Of a stretch of 64,000 nucleotides of DNA, positions 1 to 9,238 are shown in pieces. The translations under genes and the position numbers were made by a program. Origin of the DNA: Nannocystis punicea (lineage in GTDB: Bacteria; Myxococcota_A; Polyangia; Nannocystales; Nannocystaceae); contig NZ_CP114040.1 in the NCBI RefSeq assembly GCF_026965555.1, forward strand, positions 9,088,001-9,152,000, read 5' to 3'. The notes under the pieces are model-generated. The model was not told where the DNA came from and made no database searches. It saw only the letters and a list, made by a program, of their open reading frames with translations. Position 1 is the first letter of the stretch. The number at the start of each line of letters is the position of its first letter.

Positions 1-223
1 CGAATCGCCTGGACGACGTCGCGTGCGATCTCACGCCGCCGCATGCGGGCCAGCGGTCCGCGCTTCGAGCCGCCGACACGCGGACGCCGGGTCACTTCAG
101 GCGCGGATCGAGATCCGGAACTGCGGGCGTTCCTCGTGTATAGGTTGTTCAAGGTGCCGGTCCTGTGCGCTGAGATCCTGCGGACCAGCGGCGCCGCCGT
201 CCTCCGCCCTCAGGAGCCCTTGC
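1..223. other. leader region before the first gene
   Basis: I see no convincing complete gene here. On the minus strand an ATG at 44 opens a frame to the window edge (MRRREIARDVVQAIR), which could be the first residues of a divergent gene, but 15 codons are too few to judge. The plus-strand frame of the next gene is open through this stretch, but it reads as Arg/Ser/Cys-rich noise before the lipoprotein signal. Confidence 0.3.
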
Positions 224-1828
224 TTGCGTAGCCTCACCTCGCTGACCCTCGCGCTCGTCGCGTCCTCTCCGCTGTTCTTCGCCTGCTCCGACGACGTCGC
301 CGAGTCGACCGACACCCTGAGCGCGTCGGATGGTTCGTCCGATTCGGAGGCGACCGCGGCCAGCACCTCGACGTCGACCTCGACGAACCCCGGCACCAGC
401 ACCGGCGATCCGACCGTACCGACGACCACGGCCGGCTCGACGACGGAGACGACGGAGACGACGACCACGTCGACGTCGACGACGACCTCCTCGACCACGG
501 AGACGACGGAGACGACGAGCACGGGCTCGAGCGAGGGGACCACCGCCGTCCAGCCGTCGGCCTGCTGTGAGCCCACCCTGTGCAGCGACCCGGCGATCGA
601 GGCGTGCGTGTGCACGGCCGCTCCGTCGTGTTGCGAGAGGCAGTGGACGGGCGAGTGCGTCGCGCTGGTCACCGAGCTCGGGTGCGGCTGGTGCCCGCCG
701 CCCGAGGGTCCGTGCTGCGAGGTCGGTGCCGGGCCCGGCTGTACCGACGACGCGGTCGAGAGCTGCGTGTGCGCGCAGCTCCCCGACTGTTGCTCGGGCG
801 CGTGGGGGCCCGAGTGCGTCGCGGCGATCGACGCGCTCGCCTGCGGGACCTGCCAGGAGCCGCCGAAGGGCGAGTGCTGCGAGGCGCACCGGAGCGGCGG
901 ATGCCTCGACCTCGGCGTCGAGAGCTGCGTGTGCAACGTGGCGCCGGAGTGCTGCGACGACGCGTGGACCGAGGCGTGCGTGGCGCTCGTCGACCAGGCC
1001 GGCTGCGGCATGTGCGAGGTCGAGGAGACTGGACCGTGCTGCATGGTCGGGGACGGGCCCGGCTGCAGCGAGCCGGACATCGAGACCTGCGTGTGCGCGC
1101 AAGATCCGTTCTGCTGCTCGCAGCAGTGGGACGCCAGCTGCGTCGAGAAGGTCGAGCTGTTCGGCTGCGGGGTGTGCCAGGTCGAGCTCGGCGACTGCTG
1201 CCTGCCGGGCGAAGGTCCAGGGTGCATCGATCTCGCGGTGCAGGCGTGCGTCTGCGGCGTCGCGCCGAGCTGCTGCCAGGACCAGTGGACCGACGCCTGC
1301 GCGGCGCTGGTCGAGCCGCTCGGCTGCGGGATGTGCGGCAACCAGGGCGAGGGCGCCTGCTGCGAGCCGCACGACACGCCGTCGTGCGAGGACGCGACGG
1401 TCGCCGAGTGCGTGTGCGCCCAGGACCCCTTCTGCTGCGCGGGGACGTGGGACGAGGCGTGCGTCGGCGAGGTCGAGTCGCTCGGCTGTGGGACCTGCGG
1501 CGGCCCGGTCGAGGCCGCCTGCTGCGAGCCGCACGCGACGCCGTCGTGCGACGACGCGGCGGTCGCCGAGTGTGTGTGCGCCCAGAACGACCAGTGCTGC
1601 ACGACCGCGTGGGACGAGCAGTGCGTCGCTCAGGTCGAGGCGCTCGGCTGCGGGACGTGCGGCGGTCCGCGCGAGACCGACTGCTGCGAGCTGCACGACG
1701 CGCCGACCTGCGACGACGCGGCGATCACCGAGTGCGTGTGCGCCCAGGACCCGTTCTGCTGCATGGTGTCGTGGGACGGGGTGTGCGTCGCCGAGGTCGA
1801 GACACTCGGCTGCGGCATGTGCGAGTGA
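224..1828 (+). CDS. Cys-rich repeat lipoprotein
   Basis: Predicted exported lipoprotein of 534 aa. I chose the TTG at 224 because AGGAG lies 7 nt upstream and the protein then begins with a classical signal peptide (LRSLTSLTLALVASSPLFFAC) whose last Cys is the lipid site. A Ser/Thr/Glu-rich linker of about 90 residues follows. After it come eight tandem units of about 49 residues, each with ten cysteines in the pattern CC-C-CVC-CC-W-CV-GCGxC. The cysteine count suggests disulfide-stapled extracellular modules. I do not recognise a named family, and function is unknown. Thr-rich linkers of this kind are typical of Nannocystis-like lipoproteins. No operon partner is evident; the next gene starts 257 nt downstream. 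Confidence 0.8.
   Translation: MRSLTSLTLALVASSPLFFACSDDVAESTDTLSASDGSSDSEATAASTSTSTSTNPGTSTGDPTVPTTTAGSTTETTETTTTSTSTTTSSTTETTETTSTGSSEGTTAVQPSACCEPTLCSDPAIEACVCTAAPSCCERQWTGECVALVTELGCGWCPPPEGPCCEVGAGPGCTDDAVESCVCAQLPDCCSGAWGPECVAAIDALACGTCQEPPKGECCEAHRSGGCLDLGVESCVCNVAPECCDDAWTEACVALVDQAGCGMCEVEETGPCCMVGDGPGCSEPDIETCVCAQDPFCCSQQWDASCVEKVELFGCGVCQVELGDCCLPGEGPGCIDLAVQACVCGVAPSCCQDQWTDACAALVEPLGCGMCGNQGEGACCEPHDTPSCEDATVAECVCAQDPFCCAGTWDEACVGEVESLGCGTCGGPVEAACCEPHATPSCDDAAVAECVCAQNDQCCTTAWDEQCVAQVEALGCGTCGGPRETDCCELHDAPTCDDAAITECVCAQDPFCCMVSWDGVCVAEVETLGCGMCE
563..1825 (+). repeat. eight ~49-residue Cys-rich protein repeats
   Basis: Eight direct in-frame repeats of 144-150 nt. Units 6, 7 and 8 are the most alike (each starts CCE.H..P.C.DA), suggesting recent duplication at the 3' end, while the first units have diverged. 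Confidence 0.85.
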
Positions 1829-2085
1829 CTGTCCGTCGCCTTGCGTTCCGGAGTCTCGTGCGAGGCGCTCTCGAAGAACACTCATCCGGTCGGCGATCCG
1901 CCTGCTCGGGTGACGAGGGGACGCCGAGCGACACGGGCCTCCGCCGAGGTCGCCGGCGGCACTTCGCCGGAGCCGCGTAGCACCTGTCCCTCGAGACAGG
2001 GTGTTCTCCCGGGCCCCCGGCCGACGATTTCGCGCGACGCGCTCCGACCCGAACGCTACCATCCGCGCGCTCACCAATCACCGGA

Positions 2086-3894
2086 GTGAATGCCGTGGCA
2101 GCAGCGCCGAAGAAGAAGTCCGCGTCGACGACGAAGAAGGCCGCAGGGGCGAAGAAGGCCGCGGCGGCGAAGAAGCCGGCGGCCGCCAGGACTTCCGCGG
2201 CGAAGAAGCCCGCGGCTGCCAAGGCTTCCGCGGCGAAGAAGCCGGCGGCTGCCAAGATTTCCGCGGCGAAGAAGCCCGCGGCCGCCAGGACTTCCGCGGC
2301 GAAGAAGCCCGCCTCCGCCAAGCCGGTGCGCGCGCTGACGATCGACGAGCTCCTCACCCGGAGTCGGAGCATCGCCGCCGAGATCACCAACCTCGACCAG
2401 GCGGCTGCGTTCGAGGCGGCCGCGCGTCGCTGCGTCGCCGCCGGACGACCCGACCTCGCGGCTGCGCTCGCCGAGGCGCTGCCCGAGGCGCTGCGGGGGC
2501 CTGCCTTGACGATCGCGGCGGCGGGCGGGGCCGGCTCGGTGGACGCGGCGATCGACGCCATCAAGACCAGCATGGCGGGCGACGACCGAGCTCGCCCGCA
2601 GTGGGCGGCGCGGGCCTTCACGGCGGCGCGCGACCTCGCAAATGCGACCCCACGGGCGACCGAGCTGGCGCAGCTCGCCCGTGCGGTCCTCGACGAGGCG
2701 GTCGCGGGTGTCCCCGTGTGGGGCGAGGACGGGCGCTTCCAGGGGCTCGTGCCACTCCTGACCGCCCAGCTCGCGGCCGGAGACACGACCTCGGTGCGCC
2801 GGATCCTCGAGATCTGGCAGCGCGAAGATCCGGACTCGCTCGCCGCGGTCCTCAGGTACACCTCGCCGCTGCTCTGGATCGCGCCCGACGACCCGAAGAC
2901 GACGCTCGCGCTGCTCGAGGCGATGGAGCCGTCCCAGCGCGAGTACCCGCTCGACAGCGGCGACCGGGTGCGCGCGCTCGCGGGTTGGCCGGCCGAGCAG
3001 CTCGATGCGTTCGTCGGTCTCGCGCCGCGACTGCGGCCGGACGTGGCCAGGCAATTGGTCGCGGCCGGGCGCGAGGCCGACGCGCGGAACGTCCTGTTCG
3101 CGGCGATCGACGACGACGAGGACGACGACACGCTCGCCGAGTATCGCCTCATCGTCGGCGACACCGAGGTGGCCAAGGATCTGGTCGTGAGCGGCGAGTG
3201 GAGCGACGACCTGGCGCGGACGCGGCTGAAGATCGAGCTCGGCGTCGAGTCGATCGCGGACGCGCGCGAGCGCCTGCGGAAGATCGACCCGCGCACCGGC
3301 GGCAGCGTGATGTCGCCGGTGCACCTGTTGTGCCTGCTCGGCAACTTCGCGTTCGACCGCGGCGAGCACGACGAGCTCCCGCCGATCCTGAAGGCGATCG
3401 ATGCCCTGCTCGCTTCCCCGAAGCGGACGCAATACGACCAGGGGGTCGAGGGCGACCGTCGCAGCTACGTGGCCGACCTGCGGGCCCGCATCGTGGCGAA
3501 GGCCGGCAACGCGAGCGCCACGCTGGCGGCGCTCGCGGCGGACTTCGCCGCGTTGCCCACGCTGCAGAGGTTCGGCAGGGACGCATACGGGCGCAACCAG
3601 ATCACCGCTTCGCTGATGCGCCGCGCGATCCGCCACGGGCAGCCCGACCTGGCGTTGAAGATCGGCAAGAAGATCACGCCCGCGGAGCGCTCCGGGTCCG
3701 CGCGGCAGGTCGCCGCCGCGTTCCTGCCGGCGGACCCGGCCGGGGCGCTGGCGGCCCTCGACGCGCTGGCCGCCGACAGGGCCGACACGCAGCTGCTGGC
3801 GCATGCGCTCGGCGAGACCGACCCGGGCACGCGGCTCCTCCCGCGTCTGTGGGACGCGGTGCTCGCTGCGGCGGCCCCGGCGAGCGCGGCCTGA
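2086..3894 (+). CDS. alpha-solenoid protein with H1-like tail
   Basis: A 602-aa cytoplasmic protein of unknown function. Residues 1-80 are Lys/Ala/Pro-rich with an 11-residue period (AAA..SAAKKP), like the C-terminal tail of eukaryotic histone H1 and of bacterial H1-like DNA-compacting proteins. The remaining roughly 520 residues are Leu/Ala-rich amphipathic helices (for example DARNVLFAAIDDDEDDDTLAEY), resembling TPR/HEAT-type solenoids, without catalytic motifs. There is no signal peptide. The GTG start at 2086 could be replaced by the GTG at 2095. The architecture suggests a nucleic-acid or acidic-partner tether joined to a scaffold, which is inference. Alone on its strand: upstream gap 257 nt, downstream convergent gene at 4115. 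Confidence 0.75.
   Translation: MNAVAAAPKKKSASTTKKAAGAKKAAAAKKPAAARTSAAKKPAAAKASAAKKPAAAKISAAKKPAAARTSAAKKPASAKPVRALTIDELLTRSRSIAAEITNLDQAAAFEAAARRCVAAGRPDLAAALAEALPEALRGPALTIAAAGGAGSVDAAIDAIKTSMAGDDRARPQWAARAFTAARDLANATPRATELAQLARAVLDEAVAGVPVWGEDGRFQGLVPLLTAQLAAGDTTSVRRILEIWQREDPDSLAAVLRYTSPLLWIAPDDPKTTLALLEAMEPSQREYPLDSGDRVRALAGWPAEQLDAFVGLAPRLRPDVARQLVAAGREADARNVLFAAIDDDEDDDTLAEYRLIVGDTEVAKDLVVSGEWSDDLARTRLKIELGVESIADARERLRKIDPRTGGSVMSPVHLLCLLGNFAFDRGEHDELPPILKAIDALLASPKRTQYDQGVEGDRRSYVADLRARIVAKAGNASATLAALAADFAALPTLQRFGRDAYGRNQITASLMRRAIRHGQPDLALKIGKKITPAERSGSARQVAAAFLPADPAGALAALDALAADRADTQLLAHALGETDPGTRLLPRLWDAVLAAAAPASAA
2161..2330 (+). repeat. 33-bp tandem repeats (H1-like tail)
   Basis: About five units of 33 bp, each containing tccgcggcgaagaagcc, encode the Lys/Pro/Ala tail. 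The units are nearly identical in DNA, so copy number probably varies between strains. Confidence 0.8.
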
Positions 3895-4114
3895 GCCGTC
3901 GGTGGATCGCCTCCGGGCCTGAGCTCCGGAGGCGTCGTCGTCCGATCCGAATGAGGGGTCCAGCGGCCCGACGCGGCGCAGCGGGCGAGGAGACCCGCCG
4001 ACGCTCCCGGCTGGCCAAGCATCAGGAGCTCGACACGCGTGAGACCTGCTGTGAGCCCGCGCCGCCGCGGCCGCCCGTGGCCCGGGCGGTCGCTCTGCGC
4101 GGCCGGGCTTCGGA

Positions 4115-5461
4115 TCAGAAGTCGGTGCCCATGATCGCTTCCATCGGCGTGGTCGACATCGGCGCGCCGGCGCCGATCGAGGTCGCGCTCGGGTCGAACG
4201 CCTGGAGGCAGGTCAGCAGGACGTCGGAGATGTTGCCGTCGCTCTCCGGGTACGGGGCGGCCTGCACGTGGATGCCGGGGTAGATGAGCTTGTTGCGGCC
4301 GTGGCCGGCGAGGATGACCGGCTGGCGCTGGATCGAGTGGGTCCAGCCCTCGGCGCAGTCGCTGCTGCAGTAGATGATCGAGGTGTCGAGCAGGTTCTTG
4401 CCGTCGATGTCGATCGAGGCCTTGAACTTCTCGAGCATGTCGGCGAAGCGCCCCATGATGTGCAAGATGCCGGTGTGCAGGTCCCCGGAGTTCGGGTTGT
4501 GGGAGTTGTTGTGGTGGCCGCTCCACACGCCGATCTCCGAGAAGACCGTCTCGGCGGCGCCGCCGTGGAACAGCATGCTGGCCACGCGGGTGATGTCGCA
4601 CTGGAAGGCGTAGACCAGCAGGTCGCTCATGACCGCGTTGACGGCCGTGACCGGCTCGACGCCGTTGATGTCGGTGTTGGTCTCGGTCGGCTTCTCGGGC
4701 AGGGCGCACAGCGGCGCCGTCGCCTCGATCTTCTTCTCGAGCGCGCTCACGCCGTCGAGGTGGGCGTCGAGGCGCTGGTTGTCGAGGGTGCCGAGCTTGG
4801 TGCGCAGCGCGGCGGTCTGGTCGCGGACTGCGTCGAGGATGCTGATCCGCAGCGCGCGGTCGTCGGCGGTCGGGGCGAACGCGCCGAACAGGTCGGTCCA
4901 CGCCTGCTGCGGGTTGAACTGCGGGTACTGCGGCTCGTTGGGGCCCTTGTGCGAGAGGGCGTGCATGGTGGTGCCGGAGTCCATCACGCTGAGGTGCTTG
5001 GACACGCCGAGGTGGATCGACGCGACCGGCGTGTCCTGGCCGATCTTCGCCGCGATCAGCTGGTCGATCGTCGGGCCGCCGGCCTTGGAGAACAGGCCGC
5101 TGAGCTCGGTCATCGTGTAGCCGTTGAAGGCCGTCATGCCCTCGTGGTGGGTGACGGTCACCTCGCAGCGGTTGCGCATGCCGGTCAGCACGGTGACGTA
5201 GTCGCGCACGTTGGCGAGCGGCTCCAGCTGCTCGCTCAGCGGGTAGTTCGCGCCGGTCGCGGCCGGCTCGAAGCGCGGCAGGATCACGCCGTTGCCGAAG
5301 AACCAGGTCATGAACCGGGTCGGCAGCGGCGAGCCGTCGGCGAGCGCCTCGCCGTGGTTGTCGAGCATCGCCTCGAGCAGCGGGAGGCCGACGACGGCCG
5401 CCGAGCCGCCGACGAAGCCGCGGAGGAAGGTGCGACGGGGGATGGTGCGACGCTTGAACAT
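4115..5461 (-). CDS. DUF1552 family exported protein
   Basis: A 448-aa protein with a twin-arginine signal (RRTIPRRTFLRGFVGGSAAVVGL), so it is probably folded before export. The body (FMTWFFGNGVILPRFEPA, a serine-rich middle, GHGRNKLIYPGIHVQ near the end) matches the DUF1552 family of myxobacteria and planctomycetes, which is related to sulfatase/DUF1501-type metalloenzymes. The ATG at 5461 is chosen because the twin-Arg motif follows directly; the open frame upstream lies inside the next gene. It sits 8 nt after the DUF1592 gene and is surely co-transcribed. DUF1552 and DUF1592/1588 proteins are usually paired. Their biochemical role is not established; a periplasmic degradative or electron-transfer role is often guessed. 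Confidence 0.9.
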   Translation of the reverse strand: MFKRRTIPRRTFLRGFVGGSAAVVGLPLLEAMLDNHGEALADGSPLPTRFMTWFFGNGVILPRFEPAATGANYPLSEQLEPLANVRDYVTVLTGMRNRCEVTVTHHEGMTAFNGYTMTELSGLFSKAGGPTIDQLIAAKIGQDTPVASIHLGVSKHLSVMDSGTTMHALSHKGPNEPQYPQFNPQQAWTDLFGAFAPTADDRALRISILDAVRDQTAALRTKLGTLDNQRLDAHLDGVSALEKKIEATAPLCALPEKPTETNTDINGVEPVTAVNAVMSDLLVYAFQCDITRVASMLFHGGAAETVFSEIGVWSGHHNNSHNPNSGDLHTGILHIMGRFADMLEKFKASIDIDGKNLLDTSIIYCSSDCAEGWTHSIQRQPVILAGHGRNKLIYPGIHVQAAPYPESDGNISDVLLTCLQAFDPSATSIGAGAPMSTTPMEAIMGTDF

Positions 5462-5469
5462 AACGGCTC

Positions 5470-7236
5470 TCACTTGGGCGCACCGACGGCGCGGAACACG
5501 GGGCTGGCGGTCAGTTCGACGAGCAGGTGCTGCATGCGGTGGTCGTTGGCGACGAAGTCGGCCTCGAGCTCGTCGAGCACGGCGATCTCGCCGAGCTTCT
5601 CGCGGTGGCCGAGCGCGCCGCGGACGAAGTTCTTGATCACGCACGCGGTGACGCGCGGGTCACCGACCAGCAGGTCGGCGATGTCGCGGGCGGACGCGAC
5701 CTCACCGAGGTCGGGGATGTTGGCGCTCGGGTCGATCTCGAGGCCGGAGTCGAGCGTCCGGTAGGCGCCGATCGGGTCGTAGTTCTCGAGCGCGAAGCCG
5801 AGGGGGTCGAGCTGGATGTGGCAGCCGCTGCAGCTCGGGTCCTCCATGTGCTGGACGAGCTTCTGCTTCATCGTCTGCGGCTCGTTCGGATCTTCCGTCG
5901 GCAGGCTGGCGTCGACGCCGGGCGGCGGCGGCGGGACGGCCTCGCACAGCAGCTTGGTGCGGATGAACTGGCCCCGGCGCGTCGGCGAGGTCTCGGCCGG
6001 ATGGGCGAAGCGGGCGAGGAAGCTCGCCTGTCCCAAGAGACCGGCGCGGCCGTGCTCGGCCACCAGGTCGACCTTGGCGAAGCCCTGCCCCGGCGGCGGC
6101 GGCAGGCCGTACAGGGACGCCAGCGCGGGGTTGACGAAGGTGTAGTCGGCGTCGAGCAGCGTCCGGAAGTCGCCGTCCTGCTCCCACACGATGTCCTCGA
6201 TCAGCCGCAGCGTCTCGTACTTCATCGCGTACGCGAGCCCGGAGGTGAACTGCGGGAACAGCTCGTTGTTCTTGTTCAGCGTCGACAGGTCGCGCAGCTG
6301 GAACAGCTCGGAGTAGAAGGTCGAGAGGGTCGCGCGCGCCTCGGCGCGGACGAGCATCGCCTCGGCGACGGCGCGCACGTCGTCGTCGGTGACGAGCTCA
6401 CCGGCCTCGGCGGCGGCGAGCAGCTCGGCGTCGGGGGTGCGCCCGAGCAGGAAGAACGACATCCGCGACGCGAGCTCGCTCGGCGTCAACGTGCGCACCG
6501 CCGGGTCTTCGGGGTCCGGCTCGCCGACCTCGACGAGGTAGATGAAGTAGGGCGACTGCAGCAGCGCCATCAGCTCGTACTGCAGGCCGGTCGCAAAGTC
6601 GCCGGCGCCCCAGGCCCGCCCCTGCTTGGCGATGGCGACCAGCGTGTCGGCCTCCTCCGCGGTCAACGGCCGGCGCCAGGCGAGGCGCCCGAGGTCGACC
6701 GCGACAGCGTCGTAACAGGTATCGCCCGGAGCGCCCTCGAGGACGCACGGGACATGGCCGCCGAGGGTGCTGCGGTCGGCGACCGCGGCCACTGCGACCG
6801 CCCGCGCGGACGCCTCGAGCTGCTCGATCGCACTCTCTTGCAGCGATAGCTCGGCCGCACCGATCGCGTCGAAGCCGTGCAGCGAGTAGTCCTCCGGCGG
6901 GGCGGCTGCCGCCGCGGCCGCGTCGCCGAACAGGTAGCGGATCGAGCCGACGTAATGGTGATGCTGCAGCCGGCGCAGACCGCCCGGGGCGGGCTCGAAC
7001 GGCTTCTCCTCGACGCCGCCGGTCGTCGTCGTCGAAGAGCCGGTGCTGGTCGGATCTTCGCCGGTGCTGGTCGGCTCGTCCCCGGTGGTGCCGGGACCTT
7101 CCGTGCCAGTACTCGTGCCTGGCGTGTTGGTGGTCGTGCTCGCCGTCGTGCCGCCGTCGGAGGGGTCGACGACGGAGTCGGACGGACACGCAGCTAGGAG
7201 GAGACAGCCGCCGAGCGGCAAAACCAAACGCATCAT
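5470..7236 (-). CDS. DUF1592/DUF1588 family lipoprotein
   Basis: A 588-aa lipoprotein: signal MMRLVLPLGGCLLLAAC, then a Thr/Gly-rich linker (residues 25-70), then the domain series DUF1587, DUF1595, DUF1592, DUF1588 and DUF1585. The DUF1588 part carries CSGCH, a c-type heme-like CxxCH motif, followed by LDPLGFALENYDPIGAYR. This suggests a periplasmic cytochrome-like protein, although one CxxCH does not prove heme. The start is supported by GGAG 6 nt upstream. First gene of a two-gene operon with the DUF1552 gene. Confidence 0.9.
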   Translation of the reverse strand: MMRLVLPLGGCLLLAACPSDSVVDPSDGGTTASTTTNTPGTSTGTEGPGTTGDEPTSTGEDPTSTGSSTTTTGGVEEKPFEPAPGGLRRLQHHHYVGSIRYLFGDAAAAAAAPPEDYSLHGFDAIGAAELSLQESAIEQLEASARAVAVAAVADRSTLGGHVPCVLEGAPGDTCYDAVAVDLGRLAWRRPLTAEEADTLVAIAKQGRAWGAGDFATGLQYELMALLQSPYFIYLVEVGEPDPEDPAVRTLTPSELASRMSFFLLGRTPDAELLAAAEAGELVTDDDVRAVAEAMLVRAEARATLSTFYSELFQLRDLSTLNKNNELFPQFTSGLAYAMKYETLRLIEDIVWEQDGDFRTLLDADYTFVNPALASLYGLPPPPGQGFAKVDLVAEHGRAGLLGQASFLARFAHPAETSPTRRGQFIRTKLLCEAVPPPPPGVDASLPTEDPNEPQTMKQKLVQHMEDPSCSGCHIQLDPLGFALENYDPIGAYRTLDSGLEIDPSANIPDLGEVASARDIADLLVGDPRVTACVIKNFVRGALGHREKLGEIAVLDELEADFVANDHRMQHLLVELTASPVFRAVGAPK

Positions 7237-7993
7237 CGCAGCTCCACCTGTACAAGTTAGCGCGAGCGGGAGAAAGAATACAGCTGCTCGCAGCCGTCGG
7301 GCGGCTGCGGTAGCGTCGTCAAGACGGATGACGGATCACCCGACAGCTGGCCAGGGCCACCTTTGTTGGTGCGCCGGTCATTTGAGCATGGCTCCAGACC
7401 AGGCACCCCGCGCGCGAAGTCGCGCACGAAGCTTTGCGCCGACATCTCCAAAGGGGTCGGGCGCCGACCCGGGACGACCTTATTGGATGGAGTTCGTCGG
7501 CGGACGTCGGCAGGCCTGGCCGGGCGGGCCCGACCGGCGCCCCGGGACCTTCTTTCGGAGATCGCGGCGAGAACGACGGCGAAAGCCCGACGACACGAGG
7601 GCCCGCGATCCCATTTCACGGCCGATCTCGACGATATCGGTCGACGGCTCTCGCTGCCAGTCGAAGCTCCGTGCAGTCAATCCGCGTCACGACCATTCTC
7701 GTAGACCCGAATTCGCTGTCCGTGAAATTGCGCTCTTCAGCGGCGACGCTTGCGGGTCGCTCGACGCGAATCGTATGTGAGCTCGGCTCGAGTGCCACCA
7801 TTGCTCCCGGACTCGCGCTCCAGGTCGACATTCGGCCAGCGCTGGAACAGCTCGCTCGGCGTCCCGACCGGACAGGCCCGACAGGCGCCGCGAAGTCGCG
7901 GAGATGAGGGCGATCCCGACGCCATGGGCACGCGAACCGCGCGCATCGATCGCCGGTGACGCCGACGCCCGCGTTCGGTGTTGCAGCGCCGTC
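7237..7993. other. intergenic, no gene seen
   Basis: 757 nt between divergent genes. Several overlapping open frames exist but all look like random GC-rich frames (Arg/Ser/Pro-rich, no domain). Must contain the promoters of the 7236 and 7994 genes. I see no clear hairpin, tRNA or repeat. Confidence 0.5.
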
Positions 7994-8713
7994 ATGCCGC
8001 TCTCTCATCGTCCCCTACTCTCGCGCCTGCTCCCCGTCCTCGCCCTCGCCCTCGGCGGCTGCATCCAGCTGACGGGCAACGGCGACGTCGTGGTCGAGGA
8101 CCGCGCGCTCCACGGGTTCGACGCCGTCCACAACACGACCTCGCTCGAGGTCGAGATCGCGTTCGCCGACGAGGACGCCGTGCGGGTCGTCTGCGACTCC
8201 AACCTCGTGGACGACATCGAGACCTACGTCGACGTCGACGTGCTGTGGATCGACTCCCGCGGGGTGGCCAAGCTGCGGCCGCGCGGCGATTGTCGGATCG
8301 AGGTCGAGGTCAAGCGATTGCTCACGCTCGAGAACAGCGGTTCGGGGCACGTCGAGGTCGTCGGCGAGGCGACGGAGCTGACGCAGGTCCTCCTCCAGGG
8401 CTCGGGCGAGCTCGTCGTCGAAGCGCTGACCGCCCCGGCGGTCGAGGTGCGCTCGACCAGCTCGGGCAACCTGCGCCTCGGCGGGCAGGCCACCGACCTC
8501 TCGCTCGAAAGCACCGGCTCGGGCACGATCTTCGTCCGCGATCTGGCCGCCGAGGCCGTCGTCGTCCGCTCGAGCGGCTCGGGCGTCATCGAGACGACCG
8601 CCAGCGAATTGCTCGACGTCCAATTGACCGGCTCCGGCGTGATCCACGTGTGGGGCGAGCCCGGCGATCGCGACATCGACCAGACTGGCTCCGGCCAGGT
8701 CCTCTTTCATTGA
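7994..8713 (+). CDS. GIN-domain (DUF2807) lipoprotein
   Basis: A 239-aa lipoprotein. The ATG at 7994 gives the signal MPLSHRPLLSRLLPVLALALGGC; an upstream in-frame ATG at 7904 would add an unlikely extension. The mature part starts with GNGDVVVEDRALHGFDAV, typical of DUF2807 (putative auto-transporter adhesin head, GIN domain). It contains about seven short strands punctuated by SGSG/TGSG turns every 20-22 residues (SGSGHVEV, TGSGTIFV, SGSGVIET, TGSGVIHV, TGSGQVLF), which suggests a right-handed beta-helix. Probably faces the periplasm or surface; ligand unknown. Confidence 0.85.
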   Translation: MPLSHRPLLSRLLPVLALALGGCIQLTGNGDVVVEDRALHGFDAVHNTTSLEVEIAFADEDAVRVVCDSNLVDDIETYVDVDVLWIDSRGVAKLRPRGDCRIEVEVKRLLTLENSGSGHVEVVGEATELTQVLLQGSGELVVEALTAPAVEVRSTSSGNLRLGGQATDLSLESTGSGTIFVRDLAAEAVVVRSSGSGVIETTASELLDVQLTGSGVIHVWGEPGDRDIDQTGSGQVLFH

Positions 8714-8773
8714 ATGCTGGCAGGAGCCGCCGTCGGCCGATGAGCGATCACCGCTTCACGTGCCATGCGCGGC

Positions 8774-9238
8774 TCAGGATCGTTCGCGTGCGGGAGGCCT
8801 GTCGCGCACCATGCGGACATGGTCGAGGTCGGGGCCGTATGCGCGGTGCCTGACCTCGACGACGATGAACCCGTGCTTCGCATAGAAGCCCTGCACCTTC
8901 TGCGAGGTATTGGTCTGGAGCTGCCGGATCTGCGGATTGTCGCGGAGGAACACGTCGAGCCGGTGCTCCAGCAGCTCGGTGCCGACCCCGCTCCGCTGGC
9001 GGGTCGCGTCGACGATGCCCCAGCACAGCGTCGCCGTGACGCCGTCCCGCTCGGCCGCGATCCCCCCGGATGCGATGAGTCGACCGCCGTCCTCGACCAC
9101 GAAGTAAGGACCCGGGAGCGCGTCGAGGAAGCGCGCCAGTTCGGCCTCCTCGGCGGGAGAGAAGTGCTCAGGGATGTTGCTGCGGAGCAGCGCGAGACAG
9201 GCTTCGCGGTCGGCCGGGGTATAAGGGCGAATCTTCAC
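8774..9238 (-). CDS. GNAT family N-acetyltransferase
   Basis: A 154-aa single-domain acetyltransferase. KIRPYTPADREACLALLRS opens the fold. DATRQRSGVGTELLEHRL is the acetyl-CoA pyrophosphate loop (Q/RxxGxG/A type), and VQGFYAKHGF is the terminal helix-strand. The GTG at 9238 is chosen because GAGG lies 8 nt upstream and the family fold begins at once; the open frame continues upstream without similarity. The substrate cannot be read from sequence. Confidence 0.88.
   Translation of the reverse strand: MKIRPYTPADREACLALLRSNIPEHFSPAEEAELARFLDALPGPYFVVEDGGRLIASGGIAAERDGVTATLCWGIVDATRQRSGVGTELLEHRLDVFLRDNPQIRQLQTNTSQKVQGFYAKHGFIVVEVRHRAYGPDLDHVRMVRDRPPARERS

Noticed and set aside
1983..2000. CCTGTC/GACAGG inverted repeat after the Cys-rich gene
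   Set aside because: Only 6-bp arms, no T-tract; expected by chance in GC-rich sequence.
149..2077. Long minus-strand open frame (642 aa) opposite the Cys-rich gene
   Set aside because: Arg/Ala/Leu-rich composition typical of antisense frames in GC-rich DNA; the plus-strand frame has a signal peptide and regular repeats.
7978..7994. 17-bp word gtgttgcagcgccgtca shared with about 58606-58622
   Set aside because: A single short match in GC-rich DNA can occur by chance; no flanking similarity.
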